From: Pustulibacterium marinum
GTDB lineage: Bacteria; Bacteroidota; Bacteroidia; Flavobacteriales; Flavobacteriaceae
Direction: 5' to 3'
Length of the DNA stretch: 64,000 bases
Assembly (NCBI RefSeq): GCF_900116665.1
Contig: NZ_FPBK01000017.1
Coordinates: 1 to 64,000 of the forward strand
Shown here: positions 8,999 through 17,576 of the stretch, in pieces
How positions within the stretch are numbered: position 1 is the first letter of the stretch
Layout: every line of letters starts with the position of its first letter
The notes under the pieces: model-generated
What the model was told of the DNA's origin: nothing
Database searches by the model: none
Seen by the model: only the letters and a program-made list of their open reading frames with translations
Program-made: the position numbers and the translations under genes

Positions 8999-10672
8999 TT
9001 AAAATGGAGCTTTTTGAATCAGCGTGATTTCTTCTCTGCTAACTGGATGTTGAAACGTGATTTCTTCGGCATGTAAATGTAATCTATTAGCTTTGGTTCC
9101 GTATAAATCATCTCCAACAATAGCGCAATTGAGTCCGTTAACGTGCGCGGAGTGCACTCGTAATTGATGTGTTCTTCCTGTAATAGGAAAAAAGTGAATG
9201 CGAGTTTGGTTTTCAGTTTTCGAAACTACTTTAAACTTTGTTTTGGCAGGTTTTCCGTGTTCGTAGCAAACTAATTGCATCGGTCTGTTATCAAGATCTA
9301 CGCGCAGAGGTAATTCAATAATCCCTTTTTCTTGCGTAATTTTTCCGTTCAGCAGCGCCACATATCGCTTTTTAATAGAACGCTTAATGAATTGCGACTG
9401 TAAGTTTTTATAAACCGATTCATTTTTTGCGAGTAACATAATTCCTGAAGTCGACATATCTAAACGATGTACTATGAGTGGTCCGGTAGCCTCTGGATAG
9501 CGTTCTTTGATAAAAGTATAAACGGATTCTTTAATTGTTTTTCCAGGAACTGAAAGCATTTCTTCCGGTTTGTTCACAGCGAGCATGTATTCGTCCTCAA
9601 AAATAATTTCTAAAGGAGCCGTTTTTACAGCCTCTTGAATAGGATTTTTAGCTACTTGAATTCCTTCCAACATATGTCCCAAAATAGGTTCACACTTGCT
9701 ACGACACGATGGATAGAATTGTTGGTGTTTGCGCACTTCTGATTTTGGAGAAGCTCCCCACCAAAACTCAGCCATGGCAATCGGTTTTAAGTTGTGTTGA
9801 TAGGCGTATTGTAACAATTTTGGAGCTGCACATTCACCAGCAGCTGCAGGCGGATTGTTATCAAAAATTTCACCTACACTTTTTGTGTTTCCATTTGCAT
9901 TTAAAAAAGTGTACTTATCAAATAAACGTTGTTGTAAAGCCGCAGATTTTTCTTTTCTCTCTTGTTTTATTCTTAAGATTTCGTTGTCAAAAACAGTCAA
10001 CTTTTCACGTACTGTTTTTAAAGTTAATCGCCAATAGGTTTCCATTTTTTTGAGTAGAATTTTCTCTTGTCGGCTTTCTTCATCTAATTGAAGGTTGAAC
10101 TTTTGAAATTCTGTTTCGTTTAAAGAAAGTTTGGCTTCTTTTCGTTTATGATCGCGTTCCTTTTTTAAGGTTTTGATACGCTTTTTTTGTTTCGAAATAT
10201 CTTCAGTTGCTTCAATTTCAAGTTTAGCTACTTCTGATTTAGCCTCTAAATAGGCTGAAGAATTTTCGATAGCTTCCAAATCACTATTCAGAGCATTCAC
10301 AATTTCTTCTTCCTGCTTGAAAAATCCATCTTTCTGTAACATATCAAACACAGGAGGAACAAAATACGAATGCAAATTTTCATCAGCCAACTTTCCAGAA
10401 AATGCAGCTAGAAATCCGATTTCATTTTCTGCATTTTCAACTACTAAAACACCAAACATTTTACCAATTACCAATCCTTTTTGAGTAGCATTTAATCCAA
10501 AATTGTGTTCAAAATCAGTTTGATTTTCTAAGTATTTCTGAACCTGATTTGACGCTAAAACACTTAATGGGTGTGGACTGTAATAGAATGGAAAAGTAAA
10601 TTCGTTTGGTAACGAAATTTGACTAATATCTTCTTGAAATGTGTGAAAATGTGTGGGTTGAATTTTAGACAT
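8999..10672 (-). CDS. RluA-family RNA pseudouridine synthase with long N-terminal extension
   Basis: The frame is open to 10744, but I choose the ATG at 10672 (MSKIQPTHF), because a terminator hairpin for the gene upstream lies at 10677-10700. That gives 557 residues. The C-terminal 210 residues are a pseudouridine synthase with HRLDMSTSGIMLLAKN (nucleophile D405) and GRTHQLRVH. The N-terminal half has a charged coiled coil (about 150-265) and a Cys-containing block with ECAAPKLLQYAYQH and CRSKCEP that is absent from E. coli RluA. The enzyme isomerises uridines in rRNA or tRNA; which sites cannot be told. The stop lies 41 nt before the M1 gene. Confidence 0.88.
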   Translation of the reverse strand: MSKIQPTHFHTFQEDISQISLPNEFTFPFYYSPHPLSVLASNQVQKYLENQTDFEHNFGLNATQKGLVIGKMFGVLVVENAENEIGFLAAFSGKLADENLHSYFVPPVFDMLQKDGFFKQEEEIVNALNSDLEAIENSSAYLEAKSEVAKLEIEATEDISKQKKRIKTLKKERDHKRKEAKLSLNETEFQKFNLQLDEESRQEKILLKKMETYWRLTLKTVREKLTVFDNEILRIKQERKEKSAALQQRLFDKYTFLNANGNTKSVGEIFDNNPPAAAGECAAPKLLQYAYQHNLKPIAMAEFWWGASPKSEVRKHQQFYPSCRSKCEPILGHMLEGIQVAKNPIQEAVKTAPLEIIFEDEYMLAVNKPEEMLSVPGKTIKESVYTFIKERYPEATGPLIVHRLDMSTSGIMLLAKNESVYKNLQSQFIKRSIKKRYVALLNGKITQEKGIIELPLRVDLDNRPMQLVCYEHGKPAKTKFKVVSKTENQTRIHFFPITGRTHQLRVHSAHVNGLNCAIVGDDLYGTKANRLHLHAEEITFQHPVSREEITLIQKAPF

Positions 10673-10700
10673 AAAAAACGCTCCATGATTTTGGAGCGTT
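10673..10700 (-). terminator. Intrinsic terminator abutting the start codon of the pseudouridine synthase gene
   Basis: A 9-bp stem (10677-10685 with 10692-10700) is followed on the minus strand by a run of six T that runs directly into the ATG at 10672. It probably ends the carboxyltransferase transcript (stop at 10728). It leaves no room for a separate downstream leader. Confidence 0.75.
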
Positions 10701-10727
10701 AAAAGTACAATATAAGTTTGAGATGCT

Positions 10728-12356
10728 TTAAACTTGAATAACACCTAAGTTGAATTTTTTCTCAATTGGCGCTTGATTAGCTGCCTCAATTCCCATAGAA
10801 ATCCATGTTCGGGTTTTTAACGGATCTATAATGGCGTCTGTCCATAAACGTGCCGCAGCGTAATACGGAGAAACTTGCTCATCATATTTCGATTTGATTT
10901 TCTTAAAAAGTTCCGCTTCTTTTTCTGGAGTAATGTTTTCTCCTTTTTTCTTTAAGGAAGCAGTTTCAATCTGCAATAATACTTTAGCAGCTGAGTTACC
11001 ACTCATCACGGCTAATTCAGCACTTGGCCAAGCCAACATAAAACGTGGATCATAAGCTTTTCCGCACATAGCGTAATTTCCTGCACCATAGGAATTTCCA
11101 ATAACAACTGTAAATTTTGGAACTACCGAATTGGCAACAGCATTTACCATTTTGGCACCGTCTTTAATGATACCACCATGTTCACTTTTGCTGCCCACCA
11201 TAAATCCGGTTACGTCTTGTAAAAATACTAACGGAATTTTTTTCTGATTGCAATTGGCAATAAAACGGGTGGCTTTGTCGGCAGAATCGGAGTAAATAAC
11301 GCCCCCAAACTGCATTTCTCCTTTTTTAGTTTTCACCACTTTTCGCTGATTGGCCACAATTCCAACAGCCCAACCGTCAATTCGAGCATAGGCTGTAATA
11401 ATGGTTTTTCCGTAATCAGCTTTGTATTCTTCAAACTCAGAATCGTCTACCAATCGTTTGATGATCTCTTTCATATCGTATTGATCAGCCCTTGATTTTG
11501 GTAGAATTCCGTAAATATCTTCTTGTTTTTCTTTGGGTTGTAAAGCTTCAATTCGGTTAAATCCGGCATCTTCAGCCTTTCCAATTTTATCAATAATATT
11601 TTTAATGGTATCTAGCGCATCTTTATCATCTTCCGCTTTGTAATCGGTAACTCCTGAAATTTCGCAATGAGTTGTAGCACCACCCAAGGTTTCGTTATCA
11701 ATGCTTTCTCCAATGGCAGCTTTCACCAAATAACTTCCCGCAAGGAAAATACTTCCGGTTTTATTCACAATTAAGGCTTCGTCACTCATGATAGGTAAGT
11801 AAGCACCTCCGGCCACGCAACTGCCCATAACGGCCGCAATTTGCGTAATGCCCATGCTGCTCATTTGTGCATTATTTCTGAAAATACGACCAAAGTGTTC
11901 TTTATCCGGGAAAATTTCATCTTGCATTGGTAAGTAAACGCCAGCACTGTCTACCAAATAGATAATTGGTAAATGGTTTTCCATGGCAATTTCCTGTGCT
12001 CGTAAATTCTTTTTTCCAGTAATAGGAAACCAGGCTCCTGCTTTTACGGTAGCATCATTGGCTACAACAATAACTTGTTTGCCTTTTACATAGCCAATTT
12101 TTACCACAACACCGCCAGAAGGGCAACCGCCGTGTTCTGCATACATATTCTCACCCGCAAATGCGCCGATTTCTATACTTTCGGAATTTTCATCTAACAA
12201 ATAATCAATGCGTTCTCTAGCGGAAAGTTTTCCTTGTGCATGTAGTTTTTCGATGCGTTTTTCACCACCACCTTTATATATTTTAGCTAGTTTTTGGCGA
12301 AGGGTAGAAGCAAGCAGTTTATTGTGATCTTCGTTTATATTGAAGTTGATGTCCAT
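10728..12356 (-). CDS. Acyl-CoA carboxylase, carboxyltransferase (beta) subunit, methylcrotonyl-CoA carboxylase-like
   Basis: This 542-residue crotonase-fold carboxyltransferase moves carboxybiotin CO2 to an acyl-CoA. Key segments are GKLSARERIDYLLD at the N-terminus, VDSAGVYLPMQDEIFPD with HFGRIFRN, and MGSCVAGGAYLPIMSDEAL. The FPD/HFGRIF pattern is closer to MCC-beta (leucine breakdown) than to propionyl-CoA carboxylase. The biotin carboxylase/BCCP alpha subunit is not encoded next to it, so the partner must be elsewhere. Full family length, no defects. It is monocistronic with the terminator at 10673-10700. Substrate is uncertain. Confidence 0.9.
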   Translation of the reverse strand: MDINFNINEDHNKLLASTLRQKLAKIYKGGGEKRIEKLHAQGKLSARERIDYLLDENSESIEIGAFAGENMYAEHGGCPSGGVVVKIGYVKGKQVIVVANDATVKAGAWFPITGKKNLRAQEIAMENHLPIIYLVDSAGVYLPMQDEIFPDKEHFGRIFRNNAQMSSMGITQIAAVMGSCVAGGAYLPIMSDEALIVNKTGSIFLAGSYLVKAAIGESIDNETLGGATTHCEISGVTDYKAEDDKDALDTIKNIIDKIGKAEDAGFNRIEALQPKEKQEDIYGILPKSRADQYDMKEIIKRLVDDSEFEEYKADYGKTIITAYARIDGWAVGIVANQRKVVKTKKGEMQFGGVIYSDSADKATRFIANCNQKKIPLVFLQDVTGFMVGSKSEHGGIIKDGAKMVNAVANSVVPKFTVVIGNSYGAGNYAMCGKAYDPRFMLAWPSAELAVMSGNSAAKVLLQIETASLKKKGENITPEKEAELFKKIKSKYDEQVSPYYAAARLWTDAIIDPLKTRTWISMGIEAANQAPIEKKFNLGVIQV

Positions 12357-12404
12357 CTTAATTTATAATTTTATGGAAAAATACTAAACTTTGCTTACAG
12401 TTCC

Positions 12405-12441
12405 ATAAAAAAAGGCTACACATAATTTATGTGTAGCCTTT
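12405..12441 (-). terminator. Intrinsic terminator of the S1C protease lipoprotein gene
   Basis: A perfect 15-bp stem (12411-12425 with 12427-12441) is followed on the minus strand by a T-run, 25 nt after the stop codon at 12466. Confidence 0.9.
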
Positions 12442-12465
12442 ATTGCATAAGAATATTTATGATAA

Positions 12466-14013
12466 TTAATCTTGCTCTATAGAAAGGGCTTCTTTGATGA
12501 TCTCTACAGGTATAGCGAATCCAATACCTTCAACACCAACTCCAAGAAGTTTTGCATTGACAACACCTAGTAATTCACCGCTTTTAGAAATTAAAGGTCC
12601 GCCACTATTACCAGAATTAATACTAGCATCAGTTTGAATGTATGAAAGTTCTTCTTCTTCTTTAACTCGAATACCTGAAATGATTCCTTTACTGATTGAT
12701 TGACCTAATTCAATAGAGTTTGGTGTACCTACGGCAAAGATTTCATCTCCAATTTCATAATTTTTTTGACTAGAAATAGTGAATGAATTTTCAAAAACAT
12801 GGTTTTCATCATCAACTTTTAGTAAAGCTAAGTCATATTTAGGATTTGTTCTTAGAACCGAAACAGAAAGTTCTTTACCATTGTTTGTGATAGCTTGAAG
12901 AGAGTCCGCGGTGGCGATAACATGTAAGTTTGTAACAATGTAGCCCTTATCACCTATTATAAGACCACTACCATGTCCTAGATTTGACTTGATAGTAACA
13001 GTTGAGCTCATCGCTGTTTTGATATCAGTAGGTGTAGTTGAGTTTTTAATAACTATTTGTTCAAGTTCTATTTCTTCTCCAACATTATTTTTATCAATAA
13101 GTTTGTCTACGGCCTCATTTCCCATAAATTTCAAAAATGAAGAACTAATAGCATCTTGTAAACATTTTTTAATCTGCTCTTCATCTTTTGAAAACTTGAA
13201 GTCACCAGATGCTCCTTCAATAGATTCTGTGTATTCAGGTCTTCCATAAAAATCGGTAATTTCCCATTCAATTGCAACCTGTGAAGTTAAAAATCTTTTT
13301 GTACCTCTACATGCTTTATCATAAATATTATTGAATTCTATTTTTTTGATTGTAGCATTGATATATTTGGTATTCGTTCTATCTTTTATAATTGTTTTAG
13401 TAGTGTCTATATAGTTGTATTTATATAAGATTTCATTCAAAGAGCTTGTGAATACAGTATTGTCATATTCTAATTTTTCATTGTTTCCAGTGATATCTTT
13501 AAATTTATCTTTTCCCTTAGTATATTGTCTGTTTTTAATGATTTTAACCTTAAAATCATCTTCGTCAATATCAAAAGAAGTAGATTCGATGAAAACATAT
13601 TTTTGTTCATCATTTCTTTTACTAATTTTTTGAGGAATTTTATTATTATAAACATCTTTTTTGTAGTTCCAAGATTTAGGACCAAAGTCTGTCAATGGAG
13701 GGTAGAATAGTAGTCCAAAAGGAACCCAACTCATTATGTATAAAGGAGATTTAGGTTTTTGGTAATGAATCAAATATGTATCTTTAAATCCTTCTTGTTC
13801 AATTTTAATTTGTTTTACCCAAGTATCTCTCTTCATTTTGGTAACAACATTTTTACCTTCTCCTTGAAGTTCATCGTTCACGTAAACTTTTGCATTAGAA
13901 TTGTTGGTATGTACAGTAACTTTTTGGTACTTACCATTTAATACCGAAGCGCAACTTGTAATACAGATTGCCGCGCATGATATAGCTATCAACTTGATAG
14001 TAGTTTTCATCAT
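12466..14013 (-). CDS. Lipoprotein with C-terminal S1C trypsin-like serine protease domain
   Basis: This 515-residue protein begins with a lipoprotein signal (CITSCAS, Cys at about 21). Residues 25-120 look like a PEGA-type beta domain (VTVHTNNSNAKVYVNDELQG) followed by a hydrophobic stretch. Residues 120-320 match no domain I know. The C-terminal 190 residues are an S1C (DegP/HtrA type) protease with a full triad: H364 in TNLHVI, D394 in YDLALLK and S470 in GNSGGPL. There is no PDZ domain, unlike DegP/DegS. An envelope protease is likely; target unknown. ATG at 14010 is an equal alternative start. A complete promoter lies upstream and a terminator downstream, so it is a single-gene unit. Confidence 0.85.
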   Translation of the reverse strand: MMKTTIKLIAISCAAICITSCASVLNGKYQKVTVHTNNSNAKVYVNDELQGEGKNVVTKMKRDTWVKQIKIEQEGFKDTYLIHYQKPKSPLYIMSWVPFGLLFYPPLTDFGPKSWNYKKDVYNNKIPQKISKRNDEQKYVFIESTSFDIDEDDFKVKIIKNRQYTKGKDKFKDITGNNEKLEYDNTVFTSSLNEILYKYNYIDTTKTIIKDRTNTKYINATIKKIEFNNIYDKACRGTKRFLTSQVAIEWEITDFYGRPEYTESIEGASGDFKFSKDEEQIKKCLQDAISSSFLKFMGNEAVDKLIDKNNVGEEIELEQIVIKNSTTPTDIKTAMSSTVTIKSNLGHGSGLIIGDKGYIVTNLHVIATADSLQAITNNGKELSVSVLRTNPKYDLALLKVDDENHVFENSFTISSQKNYEIGDEIFAVGTPNSIELGQSISKGIISGIRVKEEEELSYIQTDASINSGNSGGPLISKSGELLGVVNAKLLGVGVEGIGFAIPVEIIKEALSIEQD

Positions 14014-14058
14014 TAGTTTAGATTAGGTTAGTTTAAATTTTTCTTAAAATTAAGTTAA

Positions 14059-14089
14059 CAAATCTAACTCTTTTAAGATAAAAAGCAAA
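14059..14089 (-). promoter_or_regulatory. Promoter of the S1C protease lipoprotein gene (TTTG, 19-nt spacer, TAGATTTG)
   Basis: On the minus strand TTTG (14086-14089) and TAGATTTG (14059-14066) are separated by exactly 19 nt, a textbook Bacteroidota promoter. Transcription should start near 14055, about 40 nt before the ATG. Confidence 0.75.
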
Positions 14090-14268
14090 CTTAATTTTTG
14101 AAGATTGAAAAAATGTTATATTACAATTAGCAAATAAATTTTTTAAAATTGCGATATTTGCAATTATGAATTGTAAAGAATTGCTGTTCTTTGGCATTTT
14201 CATACAACGTTGGTAGAAAACGAATTCTAGTTTTTTGCCGTAGTCATGAACCCTTAATTTAATTTAAA

Positions 14269-14448
14269 ATGATGAATAAGAATACGGTACTTTCATATGC
14301 CACAATTATTATGATTATAGTAGGTTTACTTCTAATTGGCTTAGGAGCTTTTAGATATGACCATGTAGCGGGTTGGGGGTTTGCATCTGTAGGTATTGGT
14401 TTTTTTGCAATCGCTTGGGTATTTAATGCATTGAAAGGTCGCGTATAA
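14269..14448 (+). CDS. Small two-helix membrane protein (CAL67264-like)
   Basis: A 59-residue ORF starts ATG ATG (14269 or 14272). It has two hydrophobic helices: about 10-28 (TIIMIIVGLLLIGLGAF) and 37-53 (FASVGIGFFAIAWVFNAL), joined by a short RYDHVAGWG loop, and ends with KGRV. It matches my memory of a small flavobacterial membrane protein annotated CAL67264 family; no function is known. The protein-like hydrophobic pattern and clean start and stop support it. It ends 45 nt before ettA and may be co-transcribed with it. The 255 nt before it are AT-rich and hold the divergent protease promoter; otherwise I see nothing there. Confidence 0.8.
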   Translation: MMNKNTVLSYATIIMIIVGLLLIGLGAFRYDHVAGWGFASVGIGFFAIAWVFNALKGRV

Positions 14449-14493
14449 TTTTTTTTGATTTTCTTTAATTTCTACTAATTTTTTAAAGTAACT

Positions 14494-16188
14494 ATGTCAG
14501 ACGATAAAAAAGTTATTTTTTCCATGAATAAGGTAAGTAAAACTTACCAAAGCACAGGAAAACAAGTATTAAAAGATATTTATTTAAGTTTCTTTTACGG
14601 AGCAAAAATTGGTATTCTAGGACTTAACGGTTCCGGTAAATCAACCTTGTTGAAAATCATTGCTGGTGAAGAAAAGAATTTTCAGGGCGATGTTGTTTTT
14701 GCACAAGGATATTCAGTTGGTTACTTAGAGCAAGAACCAAAGCTTGATGAAGAAAAAACGGTTATTGAAATTGTAAAAGAAGGTGTTGCCGAAATTGTTG
14801 AAGTTTTAGAAGAATACAACAAAATCAACGACATGTTTGGTTTGGAAGAAGTTTACTCAAATCCAGATAAAATGGATGATTTAATGGCAAAACAAGCCGA
14901 ATTACAAGATAAAATTGATGCTACTAATGCTTGGGAATTAGACACCAAGTTAGAAATTGCCATGGATGCTTTGCGTACTCCAGACCCGGATACTCCAATT
15001 AAAGTATTATCTGGTGGTGAAAGAAGACGTGTAGCATTGTGTAGATTGTTACTAAAACAACCAGATGTATTGTTGTTAGATGAGCCTACCAACCACTTAG
15101 ATGCAGAATCTGTATTGTGGTTAGAGCAACACTTACAACAATATAACGGAACCGTAATTGCTGTAACACACGACCGTTATTTCTTAGATAACGTAGCGGG
15201 TTGGATTTTAGAGTTAGACAGAGGAGAAGGAATTCCTTGGAAAGGAAACTATTCTTCTTGGTTAGATCAAAAATCGAAACGTTTGGCACAAGAGCAAAAA
15301 CAAGCTTCTAAACGTCAGAAAACATTAGAACGAGAGTTAGAATGGGTTAAAATGGCTCCAAAAGGTCGCCAGGCAAAACAAAAAGCCCGTTTGAAGAACT
15401 ACGATAAATTAATGAACGAAGACCAAAAACAACTGGATGAGAAATTAGAAATCTACATCCCGAATGGTCCGCGTTTAGGTACCAATGTAATTGACGCCAA
15501 AGGTGTTTCAAAAGCATTTGGTGATAAATTATTATACGAAGATTTAAGTTTCAATCTTCCACAAGCGGGAATCGTAGGTATTATTGGTCCAAACGGTGCT
15601 GGTAAAACTACCATTTTTAGAATGATCATGGGCGAAGAAACTCCGGATAAAGGAGAGTTTACCGTAGGTGAAACTGCTAAAATTGCTTATGTAGATCAGT
15701 CGCACAAAGACATCGATCCTGAAAAGTCTATTTGGGAAAACTTCTGTGACGGTCAGGAATTGATTATGATGGGCGGTCGTCAGGTGAATTCAAGAGCATA
15801 TTTAAGTCGTTTTAACTTCTCAGGAAGCGAGCAAAATAAAAAGGTTTCTTCGTTATCTGGTGGTGAGCGTAACCGCTTGCATTTGGCTATGACGCTTCGT
15901 GAAGAAGGAAATGTTTTGTTACTCGATGAGCCTACCAATGATTTGGATGTAAATACATTGAGAGCTTTAGAAGAAGGTTTGGAAAACTTCGCAGGTTGTG
16001 CAGTAGTGATTTCTCACGACCGTTGGTTCTTAGACAGAATTTGTACGCACATTTTAGCTTTCGAAGGTGATTCACAAGTATATTTCTTTGAAGGTAGTTT
16101 CTCTGAATACGAAGAAAACAAACGTAAGCGTTTAGGTGGCGATGTAACTCCAAAACGTATCAAATACAAAAAATTAATTAGAGATTAG
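14494..16188 (+). CDS. ettA: Energy-dependent translational throttle protein EttA (ABC-F ATPase)
   Basis: This 564-residue soluble ABC-F protein has two ATPase domains. Walker A motifs are GLNGSGKST (43-51) and GPNGAGKTT; signatures are LSGGERRR and LSGGERNR; Walker B segments are LLLDEPTNHLD and LLLDEPTNDLD. A basic linker with coiled-coil arm (about 245-310) joins them. EttA binds the ribosomal E site and gates the first elongation step according to the ATP/ADP ratio. The short arm and the ending KRIKYKKLIRD match EttA rather than Uup or antibiotic-resistance ABC-F proteins. A terminator follows at 16210. Confidence 0.93.
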   Translation: MSDDKKVIFSMNKVSKTYQSTGKQVLKDIYLSFFYGAKIGILGLNGSGKSTLLKIIAGEEKNFQGDVVFAQGYSVGYLEQEPKLDEEKTVIEIVKEGVAEIVEVLEEYNKINDMFGLEEVYSNPDKMDDLMAKQAELQDKIDATNAWELDTKLEIAMDALRTPDPDTPIKVLSGGERRRVALCRLLLKQPDVLLLDEPTNHLDAESVLWLEQHLQQYNGTVIAVTHDRYFLDNVAGWILELDRGEGIPWKGNYSSWLDQKSKRLAQEQKQASKRQKTLERELEWVKMAPKGRQAKQKARLKNYDKLMNEDQKQLDEKLEIYIPNGPRLGTNVIDAKGVSKAFGDKLLYEDLSFNLPQAGIVGIIGPNGAGKTTIFRMIMGEETPDKGEFTVGETAKIAYVDQSHKDIDPEKSIWENFCDGQELIMMGGRQVNSRAYLSRFNFSGSEQNKKVSSLSGGERNRLHLAMTLREEGNVLLLDEPTNDLDVNTLRALEEGLENFAGCAVVISHDRWFLDRICTHILAFEGDSQVYFFEGSFSEYEENKRKRLGGDVTPKRIKYKKLIRD

Positions 16189-16209
16189 TTCTGTAATTAA
16201 ATACATAAT

Positions 16210-16246
16210 AAAAGTGATGGTTTTTTAGTAAAATCATCACTTTTTT
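16210..16246 (+). terminator. Intrinsic terminator after ettA
   Basis: Stem AAAGTGATG (16211-16219) pairs with CATCACTTT (16235-16243), extended by inner T-A pairs, then a T-run. Confidence 0.85.
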
Positions 16247-16330
16247 GTTTTGTGAAATACAATTCTATGAAATGCTATTAATTTAGCTGAATATTAATTA
16301 ATTTAGGCGTTTTTAAAACCAATTATTATA

Positions 16331-17506
16331 ATGAAGAATAAATTAATCATGTTGGCAATTGCGTCTGCAACTACTTTTGCAACGTATGCGCAAGACGATC
16401 TTGTGAAGTCTTTAGAGGGCAACAAGAGTATGGAGGCTAAAGAAGGATTTCAGTTTACAACAATCATCGATTTAGAAAATACATCTGTTAAAAATCAGGG
16501 AAGTAGTGGTACATGTTGGAGTTATTCTGGAAACTCTTTTTTAGAGTCTGAAATGATTCGCGAAGGAAAAGAACCTGTAGATATTTCAGAAATCTATACA
16601 GCACGTTGTGTATATATAGAAAAAGCCATCAACTATGTACGTATGCACGGAAGCTTGAACTATGGTGATGGTGGTGCATTGCACGATGTAGTGAATATCT
16701 ATAAAAAGTACGGAGCTTTACCACAGGAAGTATATACTGGATTAAACTACGGTACTGATTACAACCGTTTTGGTGAAATGCAATCTATGTTGAAAGGAAT
16801 GTTAGATGCAGTAATTGAAAACAAAAACAAAAAATTAACTCCAAACTGGATCAAAGCGTTTACAGCGGCTTTGGATAGTTATTTAGGAGAAGTTCCAGAA
16901 AGTTTTGAATACAAAGGAAAAACATACACTCCGCAAACTTTTGCTAAAGAAGTAGTTGGTTTAGATGCTGATGATTACATCGAAATCTCTTCATTACCTA
17001 ATGAACCAATGTATGAAAAGGTATTTTTACCAGTGCCAGATAACTGGAGTTTTGACTATGTGTACAATGTACAAATGAGAGATCTTACGGCAACGATTGA
17101 CAATGCTTTGAAAGAAGGATATACTGTTGGTTGGGCTACCGACGTTAGTGAAAAGTACTTTAGCTGGAAAAATGGTGTAGCGTATGTACCTGCAGTAGAT
17201 TATGCATATATGTCTCCTGAGGAAAGAGCATCTATTTTTAATGGACCGCAAGCAGAATTGGAAATTACTCCAGAAATGCGTCAGGAAGCTTTTGATAACT
17301 ACACAACTACAGATGACCACGGAATGCAGATTGTTGGTTTAGCAAAAGATCAAAACGGAAAAGAGTATTACAAAGTGAAAAATTCTTGGGGAGAAACAAA
17401 TGATTACCAAGGATATTTATATGTTACTAAGAGTTTTGTTCAATACAAAACCACTGCTATTTTGGTAAACAAAAATGCAGTTCCTAAGAAAATAATGAAA
17501 GGTTAA
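16331..17506 (+). CDS. Exported C1-family cysteine peptidase, bleomycin hydrolase/PepC-like
   Basis: This 391-residue protein has a signal peptide (cleavage near 20, TYAQ). The papain-type triad is present: C62 in NQGSSGTCWSYSG, H330 in TDDHGMQIVGLA and N351 in VKNSWGET. The insert between Cys and His has the size expected for bleomycin hydrolase/aminopeptidase C. Those enzymes are usually cytoplasmic hexamers, whereas this one is exported, as in many Bacteroidota. It should act as an aminopeptidase on peptides in the periplasm. Monocistronic, with a terminator at 17527. Confidence 0.9.
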   Translation: MKNKLIMLAIASATTFATYAQDDLVKSLEGNKSMEAKEGFQFTTIIDLENTSVKNQGSSGTCWSYSGNSFLESEMIREGKEPVDISEIYTARCVYIEKAINYVRMHGSLNYGDGGALHDVVNIYKKYGALPQEVYTGLNYGTDYNRFGEMQSMLKGMLDAVIENKNKKLTPNWIKAFTAALDSYLGEVPESFEYKGKTYTPQTFAKEVVGLDADDYIEISSLPNEPMYEKVFLPVPDNWSFDYVYNVQMRDLTATIDNALKEGYTVGWATDVSEKYFSWKNGVAYVPAVDYAYMSPEERASIFNGPQAELEITPEMRQEAFDNYTTTDDHGMQIVGLAKDQNGKEYYKVKNSWGETNDYQGYLYVTKSFVQYKTTAILVNKNAVPKKIMKG

Positions 17507-17526
17507 TTCATCTTTTTCAGATCAAT

Positions 17527-17556
17527 AAAAAATCCGCTTTAAAAGCGGATTTTTTA
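17527..17556. terminator. Bidirectional terminator between the C1 peptidase and MBL-fold genes
   Basis: The palindrome AATCCGC...GCGGATT is flanked by an A-run and a T-run, placed between convergent genes. Confidence 0.88.
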
Positions 17557-17576
17557 TTTTATAAATGCATGATATT

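Noticed and set aside
10673-10744. Extended N-terminus of the pseudouridine synthase
   Set aside because: It would translate the upstream gene's terminator hairpin.
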